DNA of 64,000 nucleotides from UTCFX2 sp963788145. GTDB lineage: Bacteria; Chloroflexota; Anaerolineae; Anaerolineales; UBA4823. Location: NCBI GenBank assembly GCA_963788145.1, contig CAWBFQ010000003.1, forward strand, positions 744,001-808,000. Direction: 5' to 3'. The notes under the pieces are model-generated. The model was given only the letters and a program-made list of their open reading frames with translations. It ran no database searches and was not told the origin of the DNA. Below, piece after piece: positions 8,509 to 17,255 of the stretch. How positions within the stretch are numbered: position 1 is the first letter of the stretch; the number at the start of each line of letters is the position of its first letter. The translations under genes and the position numbers were made by a program.

Positions 8509-9372
8509 ATGACTGGCGCCAATAAACCTATCGAATTTATCCTGGTCGAATCTAATCAGCCATCAAGCCAGTGCACTGAGATTATTGTAGAAACCCCGGT
8601 TTCTCTCACTGTGAATGGCGAAAATTGGCTCACCTTCATGTGCACGCCAACCGATTTAGAGGCGATGGCGGTTGGGTTCCTTTTTAATGAGAATTTGATC
8701 CAATCCAGCAGCGAGATCGCAGATGTACGGTTATGCGCGGCCGGGGATAATGTGGATGTCTGGCTGCACCACCCGGTGGAAAAGCCGACAGCCTGGCGAA
8801 AAACATCCGGATGTACTGGTGGAGTCACCTCTGTTAATACGGACGTTTCACAAAACGCTGATCCTCCCAAGGAACCCGAGAACGATTGGATAATGACGCC
8901 TGCCCAGGTTGGAAGTCTGATTAACCAATTATTCATGGCGCAAGACCTTTATCAAAAATCCGGCGGTGTCCACACTTCTGCCCTGAGTGATGGAGAGTGT
9001 TTCCTGGTCGTCGCGGAGGATATTGGCAGGCACAATACCCTGGACAAGATTGCCGGCCGCCTCGTGATGGATCATATCAATCCATCGGTCCGTATTCTGA
9101 TCACAACCGGACGAATTAGCTCTGAGATGATTCAGAAAGCCAATCGCATAGGCGCATCGGTTGTCATCTCGAGAACCTCGCCAAGTTCGCTCTCGGTTGA
9201 CCTTGCGGATCAGTTCGGGATCGCCCTGATTGGCTATGCCCGCAGAGATCGGTTTAGGTTGTATACACATCCAGAAAGAATACTCTTTTGCGAAGAAGAA
9301 TCCAATTCGCAATTCCATATCCTTCAAGAGTCCACAACGGATGATGCGAATAGAAATGTTCCAGATTGTTAA
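8509..9372 (+). CDS. fdhD: Formate dehydrogenase accessory sulfurtransferase FdhD
   Basis: FdhD passes sulfur from a cysteine desulfurase to the molybdenum cofactor and is needed for active formate dehydrogenase. The 287-residue protein shows the family landmarks: an early PVSLTVNG strand, GGVHTSAL, EDIGRHNTLDKI and TTGRISSEM followed by ISRTSPSS. The cysteine loop reads SGCTGG, so only one Cys is present where E. coli FdhD has a CxxC pair. The ATG is preceded by AAGGGA. It leads the operon with the formate dehydrogenase subunits, as expected for a maturation factor. Confidence 0.9.
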   Translation: MTGANKPIEFILVESNQPSSQCTEIIVETPVSLTVNGENWLTFMCTPTDLEAMAVGFLFNENLIQSSSEIADVRLCAAGDNVDVWLHHPVEKPTAWRKTSGCTGGVTSVNTDVSQNADPPKEPENDWIMTPAQVGSLINQLFMAQDLYQKSGGVHTSALSDGECFLVVAEDIGRHNTLDKIAGRLVMDHINPSVRILITTGRISSEMIQKANRIGASVVISRTSPSSLSVDLADQFGIALIGYARRDRFRLYTHPERILFCEEESNSQFHILQESTTDDANRNVPDC

Positions 9373-9411
9373 TAATTCAAATCCATTTCCCTTGTATGAT
9401 AGGAGTGCAGG

Positions 9412-9780
9412 ATGCCAAGAATCAAATCGCTTGAAGATCTAAGCCGCGTGCGTGAGGAAGCGCTCCAGAAACGCCAGAAAAAGACCGCTTTCGGAAATGT
9501 ACAGGTGGTTGTTGGAATGGGTACACCTGGAATCGCGGCTGGCGCACGCGATACGATGAAAGCTATTCTGGAATTTATTGAGACGAATAACTTAAGCCAT
9601 ATATTCGTCCAACAAACTGGCAACGTGGGGTTTGATTCTTTTGAACCTATTGTGCAAATTGTCAGAGGAGAAGAAGAAAAAGTCTCATATGGGAGGGTAA
9701 CTCCCGCTATTGCCAGGCGGATTATGAAAGAACATGTACTTGATGGAACAGTCGTTTTAGAACATAAAATCGAAACGTAG
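9412..9780 (+). CDS. HndB-like thioredoxin-fold ferredoxin-type subunit lacking all cysteines
   Basis: The 122-residue protein resembles the small [2Fe-2S] thioredoxin-like ferredoxin subunit (HndB type) of NAD(P)-linked hydrogenases and formate dehydrogenases: VVVGMGTPGIAAGARDT, then QQTGNVGFDSFEPIVQI and YGRVTPAIARRIMKEH. In relatives the positions now occupied by Pro (MGTP), Asn (TGN) and Asp (GFD) carry cluster-ligating cysteines. Here there is no cysteine in the whole protein, so it cannot bind the cluster in the usual way and may be structural. A good AGGAG ribosome site precedes the ATG. It sits between fdhD and the NuoE-like gene, so it belongs to the same complex or regulates it. Confidence 0.7.
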   Translation: MPRIKSLEDLSRVREEALQKRQKKTAFGNVQVVVGMGTPGIAAGARDTMKAILEFIETNNLSHIFVQQTGNVGFDSFEPIVQIVRGEEEKVSYGRVTPAIARRIMKEHVLDGTVVLEHKIET

Positions 9781-9815
9781 TAAAAAGCAGACTACAGAAA
9801 AAAAGGATGAAAAGC

Positions 9816-10313
9816 ATGGGAAATTCGGAGTTGGATAATAATTATCGGGAAGTGGTTGAGTATGCCATTAAGAAGCATGGCGGTTCCTACGATGCCCTCA
9901 TCCCGATTCTCCTGGATGTCAACAAGGCTTATGGTTACATACCGGTCCAGGCCATCCGAGAAGTCCGGAAGCAGGTGAATCTCCCTGAGGATGGCGTGTT
10001 GGTGCCTGAGGGGCGATTGTACTCACTGGCCAGTTTTTATCATATGCTCTCCACAAAACCGCGCGGTCGGCATGTAGTTGTCCTTTGTGAAAGCGCCCCC
10101 TGCCATGTGGCTGGCGGTCGAAGAGTGTGGCAAGCCCTGGAACAAGAACTGGCGCTCAAAGTAGGAGAAACCAGTTCGGATGGAAAATGGTCTCTCATAA
10201 CAACCAGTTGCTTAGGCGCATGCGGCGTAGGACCTGTGGTTGTTATCGATGACGATATTTATGGTAATGTGACCCCGGAGAAACTTCCGGAAATTCTTGC
10301 GCTTTATGAATGA
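9816..10313 (+). CDS. NuoE-like [2Fe-2S] subunit of NAD-linked formate dehydrogenase
   Basis: The product is the 24 kDa, NuoE/HydC-type electron-transfer subunit: an N-terminal helical part (VVEYAIKKHGGSYDALIPIL) and a thioredoxin-like domain with four cluster cysteines in CESAPC and CLGAC. It passes electrons between the flavin subunit and the rest of the complex. The ATG at 9816 has AAGGA eight bases upstream; the ATG at 9807 overlaps that site and is less likely. The next gene follows at once, which supports co-translation. Confidence 0.88.
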   Translation: MGNSELDNNYREVVEYAIKKHGGSYDALIPILLDVNKAYGYIPVQAIREVRKQVNLPEDGVLVPEGRLYSLASFYHMLSTKPRGRHVVVLCESAPCHVAGGRRVWQALEQELALKVGETSSDGKWSLITTSCLGACGVGPVVVIDDDIYGNVTPEKLPEILALYE

Positions 10314-10325
10314 TTGGAGGCCGTA

Positions 10326-11996
10326 GTGAAATCTAAACGCTCCTTGATATTGGTATCCGATGATCCAATAAGTATTGAAAGAGGTGGAAGGCAGCTCCTG
10401 CAAAACCTTAAATCAGAACTGGAGTCATTTGGGCTGTCTGATGAAATTGCGATTACAACTATCACCGATGTAGGAAAAAGCGAAGCGCTCCCGTTGGTGG
10501 TAATTTATCCCGAATCGGTGGTCTATGGACCTGTGCAGCCTTCCCAGGCTCATCACCTGGTGGAGGAACATCTTTTCAAGGGTCAAATTGTCGAAGAATT
10601 GATCGCTGTGAGACAAAAACTATCCGGCAAATTGGCATGGCTGCATACCCGCAAGGGATCTCTCCCGGCTGAAATGCGAATTGTGCTGGAACGGGCAGGG
10701 TTGATTGATCCAGATAACATTGAAGACTACATCATCCACGATGGATACCAGGCGCTCGCTAAAGCCCTCACAGAGATGACCGCACAACAAATTATTGATG
10801 AATTGAATAAATCTGGTCTGCAAGGGCGCGGAGGCGCAGGATTTCCCGTGGGTCGCAAGTGGAGCTTTGTTGCTGCGACACCTGGCGATAAGAAATATGT
10901 TATTTGCAACGCCGATGAAAGCGAGCCGGGAACTTTTAAGGATCGTGTAATCCTGGAGAGCGATCCGCATGCGATTGTCGAGGCGATCATCCTATCGGCT
11001 TATACGGTTGGCGCCGATGAAGGGTATATCTACATCCGCGGTGAATATCAGTTAGCTCAACAGCGCTTTCAGCATGCCATTGATCAGGCGAATGAGTATG
11101 GCCTGCTCGGTGAGCATATTATGGATACTGATTTTAGTTTTCATCTGCATATCCATTCGGGAGCGGGAGCGTATGTGTGCGGCGAGGAAACCGCACTGAT
11201 CGAATCGATTGAAGGAAAACGAGGCGAGCCGAGATCACGTCCCCCCTACCCAACCACCCATGGCTTGTGGGGGAAACCGACTCTTGTGAATAACGTAGAA
11301 ACTCTGGCGAATGTGCCTCCAATCTTACGCCACGGCGGCGATTGGTATCGTCAGATCGGCACCCCCAGCAGTCCGGGGACAAAGGTATATACCATCATGG
11401 GAAATGTGAACGTTACCGGTGTAATTGAAGTACCCATGGGAATTACCTTACGCGAAGTAATTAACATCTATGCGAAAGGAATCAAGAATAATGCATCCTT
11501 CAAGCTGGCTCAAACAGGCGGCTCAAGCGGCTCGCTGATCCCTGCCAGCTTACAGGATACCCCGATGGATTTTGCGTCATTTAGTAAGGCCGGCGTCTCT
11601 TTGGGTTCCGGCGCCTTATTAATCGCAGACGAGAATACTTGTGTGGTTGATCTGGTGAAAGTCTTGCTGCAATTCTTCCGCTTTGAAAGCTGTGGAAAAT
11701 GTACGCCCTGCCGGATTGGGACGCAAAGAAGCTATGAAATTGTCGAGAGAATCACCCTGGGGAACGGGCAATTAAGTGAATTGGATGACCTGCTCCGGCT
11801 GGCGGATCAAATGGAGCGTCTTTCGAATTGTGGGTTGGGACAAACCGCGGCTGTACCGGTTCGGGATATGCTCAAGCATTTCCGAACTGAGGTAGAGGCG
11901 CACATACGGTTGGGAATTTGCCCCACAGGAGTTTGCCCGATGGTTGCCCCGGAGGCGCCGCTTGAATTGGCTGCTCTTCAACCTGCAGTAAATTGA
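10326..11996 (+). CDS. NuoF-like NADH-binding flavoprotein subunit of formate dehydrogenase
   Basis: About 556 residues. The N-terminal about 110 residues are a thioredoxin-like domain, as in HydB/HndC proteins rather than respiratory NuoF. Then come the FMN/NADH-binding signatures GRGGAGFPVGRKW, ADESEPGTFKDR and GAGAYVCGEETALI, and the [4Fe-4S] motif ESCGKCTPCRIGT with a fourth Cys near LSNCGLG. The C-terminus has an extra GICPTGVCP and lacks the two-cluster ferredoxin domain of many HydB proteins. It should exchange electrons with NAD(H). The GTG at 10326 follows GGAGG by five bases and is preferred; a TTG at 10314 directly abuts the preceding stop codon. Confidence 0.88.
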   Translation: MKSKRSLILVSDDPISIERGGRQLLQNLKSELESFGLSDEIAITTITDVGKSEALPLVVIYPESVVYGPVQPSQAHHLVEEHLFKGQIVEELIAVRQKLSGKLAWLHTRKGSLPAEMRIVLERAGLIDPDNIEDYIIHDGYQALAKALTEMTAQQIIDELNKSGLQGRGGAGFPVGRKWSFVAATPGDKKYVICNADESEPGTFKDRVILESDPHAIVEAIILSAYTVGADEGYIYIRGEYQLAQQRFQHAIDQANEYGLLGEHIMDTDFSFHLHIHSGAGAYVCGEETALIESIEGKRGEPRSRPPYPTTHGLWGKPTLVNNVETLANVPPILRHGGDWYRQIGTPSSPGTKVYTIMGNVNVTGVIEVPMGITLREVINIYAKGIKNNASFKLAQTGGSSGSLIPASLQDTPMDFASFSKAGVSLGSGALLIADENTCVVDLVKVLLQFFRFESCGKCTPCRIGTQRSYEIVERITLGNGQLSELDDLLRLADQMERLSNCGLGQTAAVPVRDMLKHFRTEVEAHIRLGICPTGVCPMVAPEAPLELAALQPAVN

Positions 11997-12044
11997 TAAA
12001 TCCATCACGCACAAGCTCGAAATAGCGGAAATATAGAGGCATAA

Positions 12045-14798
12045 ATGATTACACTAAAAATAAACGAAATTACGGTTGAGGTTCCAGAAGGCGATACTGT
12101 TCTGCGGGCGGCCGAAAAAGCGGGCATTATCATCCCGACCCTATGCGATCACGCCGATTTAACCCCTTATGGAGGTTGTCGTCTCTGCGTGGTAGATGTC
12201 AAAGGCTATCGGTTGCCTATGGCGTCCTGTACCCTCCCGGTCGCTCAGGATATGGAGGTCGTTACTGAGAACCCGGCATTGGTAGAGTCGCGGCGAATGA
12301 TACTGGAGTTGATGTTATCCAATTATTATGACGCCGGTTATGAAGACAGTCTCGGCGATCAGAACGAGTTGATCCATTGGGCCAAAGTCTACAACCTGGA
12401 TTTTCAAAAAGCGATGGCAAAGCAGTCGCGCTACGCTGTGAATAGCGATCCAAATCCGTTCGTTTGGGTCGATATAAATAAATGTATTCTCTGCACACGC
12501 TGCATCCGGGCTTGCGCAGAGATCCAGGGACGTTATGTATGGAATCTGGCAGAACGCGGGTTCAATTCCAGGATTGTGGCTGGCGCAGATACCACGATGC
12601 TCGACGCCAGGTGTGAATCCTGCGGCGCTTGTGTAGCCTATTGCCCAACTGGAGCCCTCAACAACAAGATGTCGATCGGCCTGGGTATCCCCGATCGCAA
12701 AGTGACCACGACCTGCACATATTGCGGTGTTGGATGCCAGTTTGATTTGAACATCAAGGATGAAAAAGTCATACGAGTCACCTCCAATCCTGATGCACCC
12801 GTGAACGGGATGCACCTGTGTGTAAAAGGACGCTACGGCTATGATTTCATTCATCATGAAGACCGGCTTACTCAGCCGATGGTGCGAAAATACCTGCTTG
12901 AGGGCAGCCCTCGCCCGAAGGGCCGCGGCGAATGGGTCAAAGTGGATTGGGACACTGCCTTAAACCTGGCAGCAGATCAATTGCGTGATACTCGCGACCG
13001 ATTTGGTTCAGATACCATCGGCGTGCTTGCATCAGCAAAATGTCTAAATGAAGAAAATTACCTGCTGAATAAGTTCGCCAGACAAGTGATTGGAACGAAT
13101 AACATTGATCACTGCGCCCGTCTCTGACACTCCAGCACAGTAGCCGGTCTGGCTGCTTCCTTTGGCTCAGGCGCAATGACCAATCCGATGGATGACGTTG
13201 TAAACCATGCCCAATCCATGCTCATTATTGGTTCAAACACCACCGAACAACATCCCGTCTTCGGCGCTAAAATTCGACAGGCAGTGACGCAACGTGGAGT
13301 GAAGCTGGTGGTAGCGGATCCTCGCCGCATCGATATCACAGAATTCGCTACATTGCATTTACGGCATCGACCAGGCACAGACATACCGCTGATCAATGGA
13401 TTGATGTATATCATCCTTGAAAAAGGGTGGGAGGATCGCCAATTCATTGAAGAACGCACAGAGGGCTTCGAAGAATTTAAAGCGGTTGTCGATCTTTATC
13501 CTCCAGAAATCGCCTCTGAGATCACCGGGATTTCAGTTGCAAGGTTCTACAAAGCAGCCGAGATACTAGCTACCCATAAACCCATGGCGGTCATGTGGGC
13601 AATGGGAATCACCCAACACATCGTCGGGGTGCGCAATGTGATGGATCTGGCGAACCTGCAAATGCTGCTTGGTAACCTCGGAATACCAGGCGGCGGCGTC
13701 AATCCTTTACGCGGCCAGAACAATGTCCAGGGCGCCTGCGACATGGGAGGTTTGCCAGATGTGTACCCTGGCTATCAGAAAGTAACGATCGACGCAGCTC
13801 GCGAGAAGTTCGAAGCCGCTTGGGGCGCGCCCTTGTCGAGATCTGTCGGGGCAACCGTCACCGAAATGATGCCTGGGATCCAATCGGAAAAGATCAAGGC
13901 GCTCTATATTGTTGGAGAGGATCCAATCATGAGCGATCCGAACAGCAATCATATTCGAGAATGTCTCGAAGAATGCAAACTGGTCATCCTGCAAGAAATC
14001 TTTCCTTCTGAAACAGCCCCATTCGCGGATATCTTGTTGCCAGGCGCAAGCTTTGCTGAGAAAGCGGGCACCTTCACCAATACTGAAAGGCGGATCCAAC
14101 TCGTCCGCAAGGCTATCAACCCACCCGGCAGCGCCCGCGAGGACTGGGATATCGTCTGCGATCTTGCCAGGCGCATCCTGAGTGAAGGCATAAGACAGGT
14201 GAACCCGACAGCGTATTCCGGTTGGGATTTCAAAAACACTTCTGAAGTAATGGATGAGATTGGGGCACTGACGCCGAGCTATGCCGGGGTGACCTTCGAA
14301 AGATTGGAGCGAGGAGAGAATTTATCCTGGCCGGTAAAAGATCAGAATCATCCTGGCACGCCGATCCTGCATGTGGGAGTATTTAGCCGCGGTAAAGGCA
14401 AATTCGCTCCTATCGAACACGTTCCACCGGCTGAGATGCCAGACGATGACTATCCCATGCTGTTGAGCACTGGGCGAGTGTTATATCACTGGCATGGCGG
14501 CGAGATGACTCGTCGTTCCCAGGGATTAATCGACGTTTACTCGGAAGCGAAAGTAGAAATTAATCCAGATGATGCAACCAGGCTTGGATTGAACGGGAAC
14601 AAACGGGTTCGCATCACCTCCAGGCGAGGCAGCATTGAAGCGGAAGCCTGGGTGACCGATCGCGTCCCACCAGGAATGGTGTTTGCCAATTTCCACTTCC
14701 CGGATGCATCAGCCAACGAACTAACATTAGGCGCACTGGATCCAGTTGCTAAAATCCCAGAATATAAGATTAGCGCTGTGAAAGTAGAAATCGCCTGA
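12045..14798 (+). CDS. fdhA: Selenocysteine-containing formate dehydrogenase catalytic subunit (UGA read as Sec361)
   Basis: This is a single 917-residue reading frame with an in-frame UGA at 13125-13127. The context is DHCARL-U-HSSTVAGL, exactly the active-site position that is Cys or Sec in formate dehydrogenases, so the codon is read as selenocysteine, not stop. N-terminal [2Fe-2S] ferredoxin ligands are Cys34, 45, 48 and 62. The His-Cys3 cluster motif usual in NuoG-like proteins is absent. Two [4Fe-4S] clusters follow (Cys147-157 and Cys190-200), then the molybdopterin domain with its own [4Fe-4S] (TCTYCGVGC, Cys224-231). The bis-MGD enzyme oxidises formate or reduces CO2. It is the last gene of the operon and is closed by a strong terminator. 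Confidence 0.93.
13125..13156 (+). promoter_or_regulatory. Bacterial SECIS element with UGA selenocysteine codon
   Basis: The UGA at 13125-13127 is followed by a hairpin: GTAGCC (13140-13145) pairs with GGCTGC (13151-13156) over six pairs, one of them wobble, with the apical loop GGTCT. The same loop, GGUCU, is the SelB-binding loop of the E. coli fdhF SECIS. The GGT starts at the seventh codon after UGA in both genes. SelA, SelB, SelD and tRNA-Sec are not in the window. Confidence 0.85.
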
Positions 14799-14822
14799 AA
14801 TTTCTTTATTGATTATCTCATC

Positions 14823-14858
14823 GGCGCTCTGGGAAAATCACCCAGAGCGCCCCTTTTA
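14823..14858 (+). terminator. Intrinsic terminator of the formate dehydrogenase operon
   Basis: GGCGCTCTGGG (14823-14833) pairs perfectly with CCCAGAGCGCC (14841-14851) over 11 pairs with a 7-base loop, followed by CCC and TTTT. Confidence 0.85.
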
Positions 14859-14941
14859 AATTGCGGATTTTCTGATATACTCATATTTGATTTCGAATAG
14901 AAAAGGTGTCTTTTTAAAGTGCAGATTCACAAAGTATTTCG

Positions 14942-15649
14942 ATGAAAAAACAAACTGAAATACTCTTATTAATCATTTTGATCATTTTCCTGTTGGTCGG
15001 CTGCACAACAGCCCCAACTCAAACTCTAATACCAGGCCTTGCCCAGACCCTGGCTGTGCGAACGATGGTTGCTGAGCAAGGTGTTCGCTACTTCGCTACC
15101 GCAACGCCCACCCCGCTCCCAGCCCTTCCACAGGTCTTTCAATCCATCTTGGTAACATCATTATCGCCGCCCACATCAAGTCCAGTCCCTTCGCTCACGC
15201 CTATCAGTTTAGGCGCTTTACAATTACCGGATGCGGACGTCTGCAAAAACAAAGCGGAATTTATCAGAGATGTAACCTTTGAAGACAATTCTCGGTTAAA
15301 ATCTGGACAACGATTTACCAAGGTCTGGGAGGTAATGAACGTTGGCACCTGCACCTGGTCCAGGGATTATTCTCTTGTGTTTAGTTCTGGAGACAGCCTG
15401 GGGGGAGTGCCTCGAAAGCCGATCGGGATTGAAGTAAAACCCGGCGCGACAATCCAGATATCGATCGACTTAGTTGCGCCGAAGAATTCCGGCCAATACC
15501 AGGGCAACTGGGTGCTTGAAGATGATCAAGGCCTGCTCTTTGGAACTGGTTTGGGCAGGAATGATTATCTCTGGGTTGCAATCATTGTCGGCGGTTCCGA
15601 TCGAATTAGAGAGATTTTTGGCGGCGGTAATTGTGTTGGGGGCGGCTGA
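14942..15649 (+). CDS. Lipoprotein with NBR1-type Ig-like domain (paralogue 2)
   Basis: The 235-residue precursor has a hydrophobic signal ending in LLVGC (lipobox), then a Pro/Thr/Ser-rich linker and one NBR1-type Ig-like domain. That domain runs from about residue 100, beginning CKNKAEFIRDVTFEDN and with the core FTKVWEVMNVGTCTW. The family occurs in the eukaryotic autophagy receptor NBR1 and in surface proteins of Chloroflexota; ligands are unknown. The tail ends in a Gly-rich stretch. It begins the tandem lipoprotein cluster just after the fdhA terminator. I see no clear Shine-Dalgarno. Confidence 0.78.
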   Translation: MKKQTEILLLIILIIFLLVGCTTAPTQTLIPGLAQTLAVRTMVAEQGVRYFATATPTPLPALPQVFQSILVTSLSPPTSSPVPSLTPISLGALQLPDADVCKNKAEFIRDVTFEDNSRLKSGQRFTKVWEVMNVGTCTWSRDYSLVFSSGDSLGGVPRKPIGIEVKPGATIQISIDLVAPKNSGQYQGNWVLEDDQGLLFGTGLGRNDYLWVAIIVGGSDRIREIFGGGNCVGGG

Positions 15650-15744
15650 AGGAAATAAATATCCAGCGAGGTTCGCTGGAACAAGAGTTATGTGATAAAC
15701 TATTCCCTATTCTAAATTTCAGAACTCAGTTTGAAGGATATATC

Positions 15745-16401
15745 GTGAAACCATTCTTCTCCTTATTATTGGTATCTCTTATCCTGGCAGCATGCTCTGG
15801 TTTCCCAGCTCCTCAAAATGAGCAGTCTAATCAGGCCATAAATCCAACCGAGACTGCTACTATTTTGGCCGCCGAAACAGTACTGGCGACACCCACAGCT
15901 ACGCCCACAAAATCTCCAACGCCGACCGACCGCCCCAGCGACACGATGATGCCAACTTCCACGGATTTGCCTACCTCTACCCCTGTTCCCGACCCGACCG
16001 ATGTAGCCTGTCTGAATCGAGCAGAATTGATCCGTCATCTTTCAGTCTCGGATGGGACGATTTTGTTTCCGGGATTATTCTTCACAAAAGCCTGGCGGAT
16101 TAAGAACACAGGAACTTGTACCTGGACGACCGACTATATGTTCGTCTTTGAAAAAGGCGCAGATTTCAAGTCTCCAATCGAGACTGCTATCACCCAAGAT
16201 GTGAAACCCGGAGAGACAGTTGATATCCAGGTTTTCCTGATGACCCCCTACGAGCCTGACACTTATCAAGCCTACTGGATGTTGCGTGATCCAACCGGAA
16301 ACTCGTTCGGCATGGGTGAAGCCGGCTCTCAAGCATTTTCGCTGGATATTGTTGTCAAAAAATTTGTAGTAAAAGAGGGCAGAGTAATCTCTTGCGGCTG
16401 A
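15745..16401 (+). CDS. Lipoprotein with NBR1-type Ig-like domain (paralogue 3)
   Basis: The start is chosen at GTG 15745, because GAAGGA lies six bases upstream and the protein then opens with a proper lipoprotein signal (MKPFFSLLLVSLILAAC). The reading frame is open back to 15631, but that extension does not look like a signal peptide. The 218-residue product has a Thr/Pro-rich linker and one NBR1-type Ig-like domain: CLNRAELIRHLSVSDG, FTKAWRIKNTGTCTW, YQAYWMLRDPTGNSFG. It ends just before paralogue 4. Confidence 0.75.
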   Translation: MKPFFSLLLVSLILAACSGFPAPQNEQSNQAINPTETATILAAETVLATPTATPTKSPTPTDRPSDTMMPTSTDLPTSTPVPDPTDVACLNRAELIRHLSVSDGTILFPGLFFTKAWRIKNTGTCTWTTDYMFVFEKGADFKSPIETAITQDVKPGETVDIQVFLMTPYEPDTYQAYWMLRDPTGNSFGMGEAGSQAFSLDIVVKKFVVKEGRVISCG

Positions 16402-16466
16402 CCGAATTAACTTCTGGCGCGTTGCGTCAGTCCTCTAGAGAAAAAACCCCATCATCCAAATTGATC

Positions 16467-17117
16467 ATGCATACATTTCGTTTTTTTCTTTGGTTAAGTC
16501 TGTCAACGATATTCTTCTTATCGGGATGCTCAATCGCTCCCGACACGACCAGCGCGAACGATAACCAACCTACTCAGGTTGTTGTCCGTCTCTTAAATCT
16601 GGATGTCACGCTTGCTGCTTCAGCCACCCCAACACAGGAAATAATACCTACTCCTGTTATCCCAACCATCCCACCCACTAATACACCTGAGGCGGCGCAG
16701 CCAACCGTGACAATCTTATCTGCGATCGAAACGCCGAGGTGCACAAACCAGGCTGAATTTCTGCGCCATATTTCCATCCCAGAGCACACCTCTTTAAAGG
16801 CTGGCCAGAGCTTTGTCAAAATTTGGCAGGTCAAGAATATCGGCACCTGTACCTGGACAACCGATTATTCGCTAAAGTTCTTTTCGGGCGACCCGATGAA
16901 TGGACCGCCCAGCATTCCCCTCCCAAATCAGGTTCTTCCCGGCGAGGTGGTTGATCTAAAGATCGCTCTAGTGGTGCCATCTGGTTTGAGAACCACAACC
17001 GGATTTTGGGTTCTGAGCGACGCTGAGGGCGGATTATTTGGGACGAGCGAATCGGCAGATCAACCGATCAGCGTCTTGATTGATATCAAACCTACACCTT
17101 GGCCGACCCCTGGCTGA
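16467..17117 (+). CDS. Lipoprotein with NBR1-type Ig-like domain (paralogue 4)
   Basis: The start is placed at ATG 16467, giving a 216-residue precursor with signal MHTFRFFLWLSLSTIFFLSGC, in which LSGC is the lipobox. The frame extends upstream to 16392 and would overlap the preceding gene, but that extension is not signal-like. After a Thr/Pro-rich linker the single NBR1-Ig domain shows CTNQAEFLRHISIPEH, FVKIWQVKNIGTCTW and TGFWVLSDAEGGLFG. A terminator follows. Confidence 0.75.
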   Translation: MHTFRFFLWLSLSTIFFLSGCSIAPDTTSANDNQPTQVVVRLLNLDVTLAASATPTQEIIPTPVIPTIPPTNTPEAAQPTVTILSAIETPRCTNQAEFLRHISIPEHTSLKAGQSFVKIWQVKNIGTCTWTTDYSLKFFSGDPMNGPPSIPLPNQVLPGEVVDLKIALVVPSGLRTTTGFWVLSDAEGGLFGTSESADQPISVLIDIKPTPWPTPG

Positions 17118-17174
17118 CCACGCTGTAACCGGGACTGATTCGTGAAATCAGTGAAACGCAAGGATTTTTACAAG

Positions 17175-17213
17175 AATCTTCCGAACTACCTCTTGCAGTT
17201 GGGAAGATTTTTG
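17175..17213 (+). terminator. Intrinsic terminator after lipoprotein paralogue 4
   Basis: AATCTTCC (17175-17182) pairs with GGAAGATT (17202-17209), and AACT with AGTT inside, separated by one G/G mismatch. The loop is nine bases, and a short T run follows. The -35 box of the next promoter lies inside the hairpin. Confidence 0.55.
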
Positions 17214-17221
17214 TCTATACT
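17193..17221 (+). promoter_or_regulatory. Sigma70-type promoter for lipoprotein paralogue 5
   Basis: TTGCAG at 17193-17198 and TATACT at 17216-17221 are separated by 17 bases and lie 35 bases before the next start codon. It overlaps the preceding terminator. Confidence 0.6.
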
Positions 17222-17255
17222 AGGACTAAAGGCGATTTAGGGATCAGGAGGATCC

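Noticed and set aside
12045..13127. Formate dehydrogenase fragment ending at TGA, with a separate gene from 13176
   Set aside because: The two pieces share one frame across a TGA placed at the known Sec/Cys site with a SECIS hairpin, so this is one selenoprotein gene, not a truncation or frameshift.
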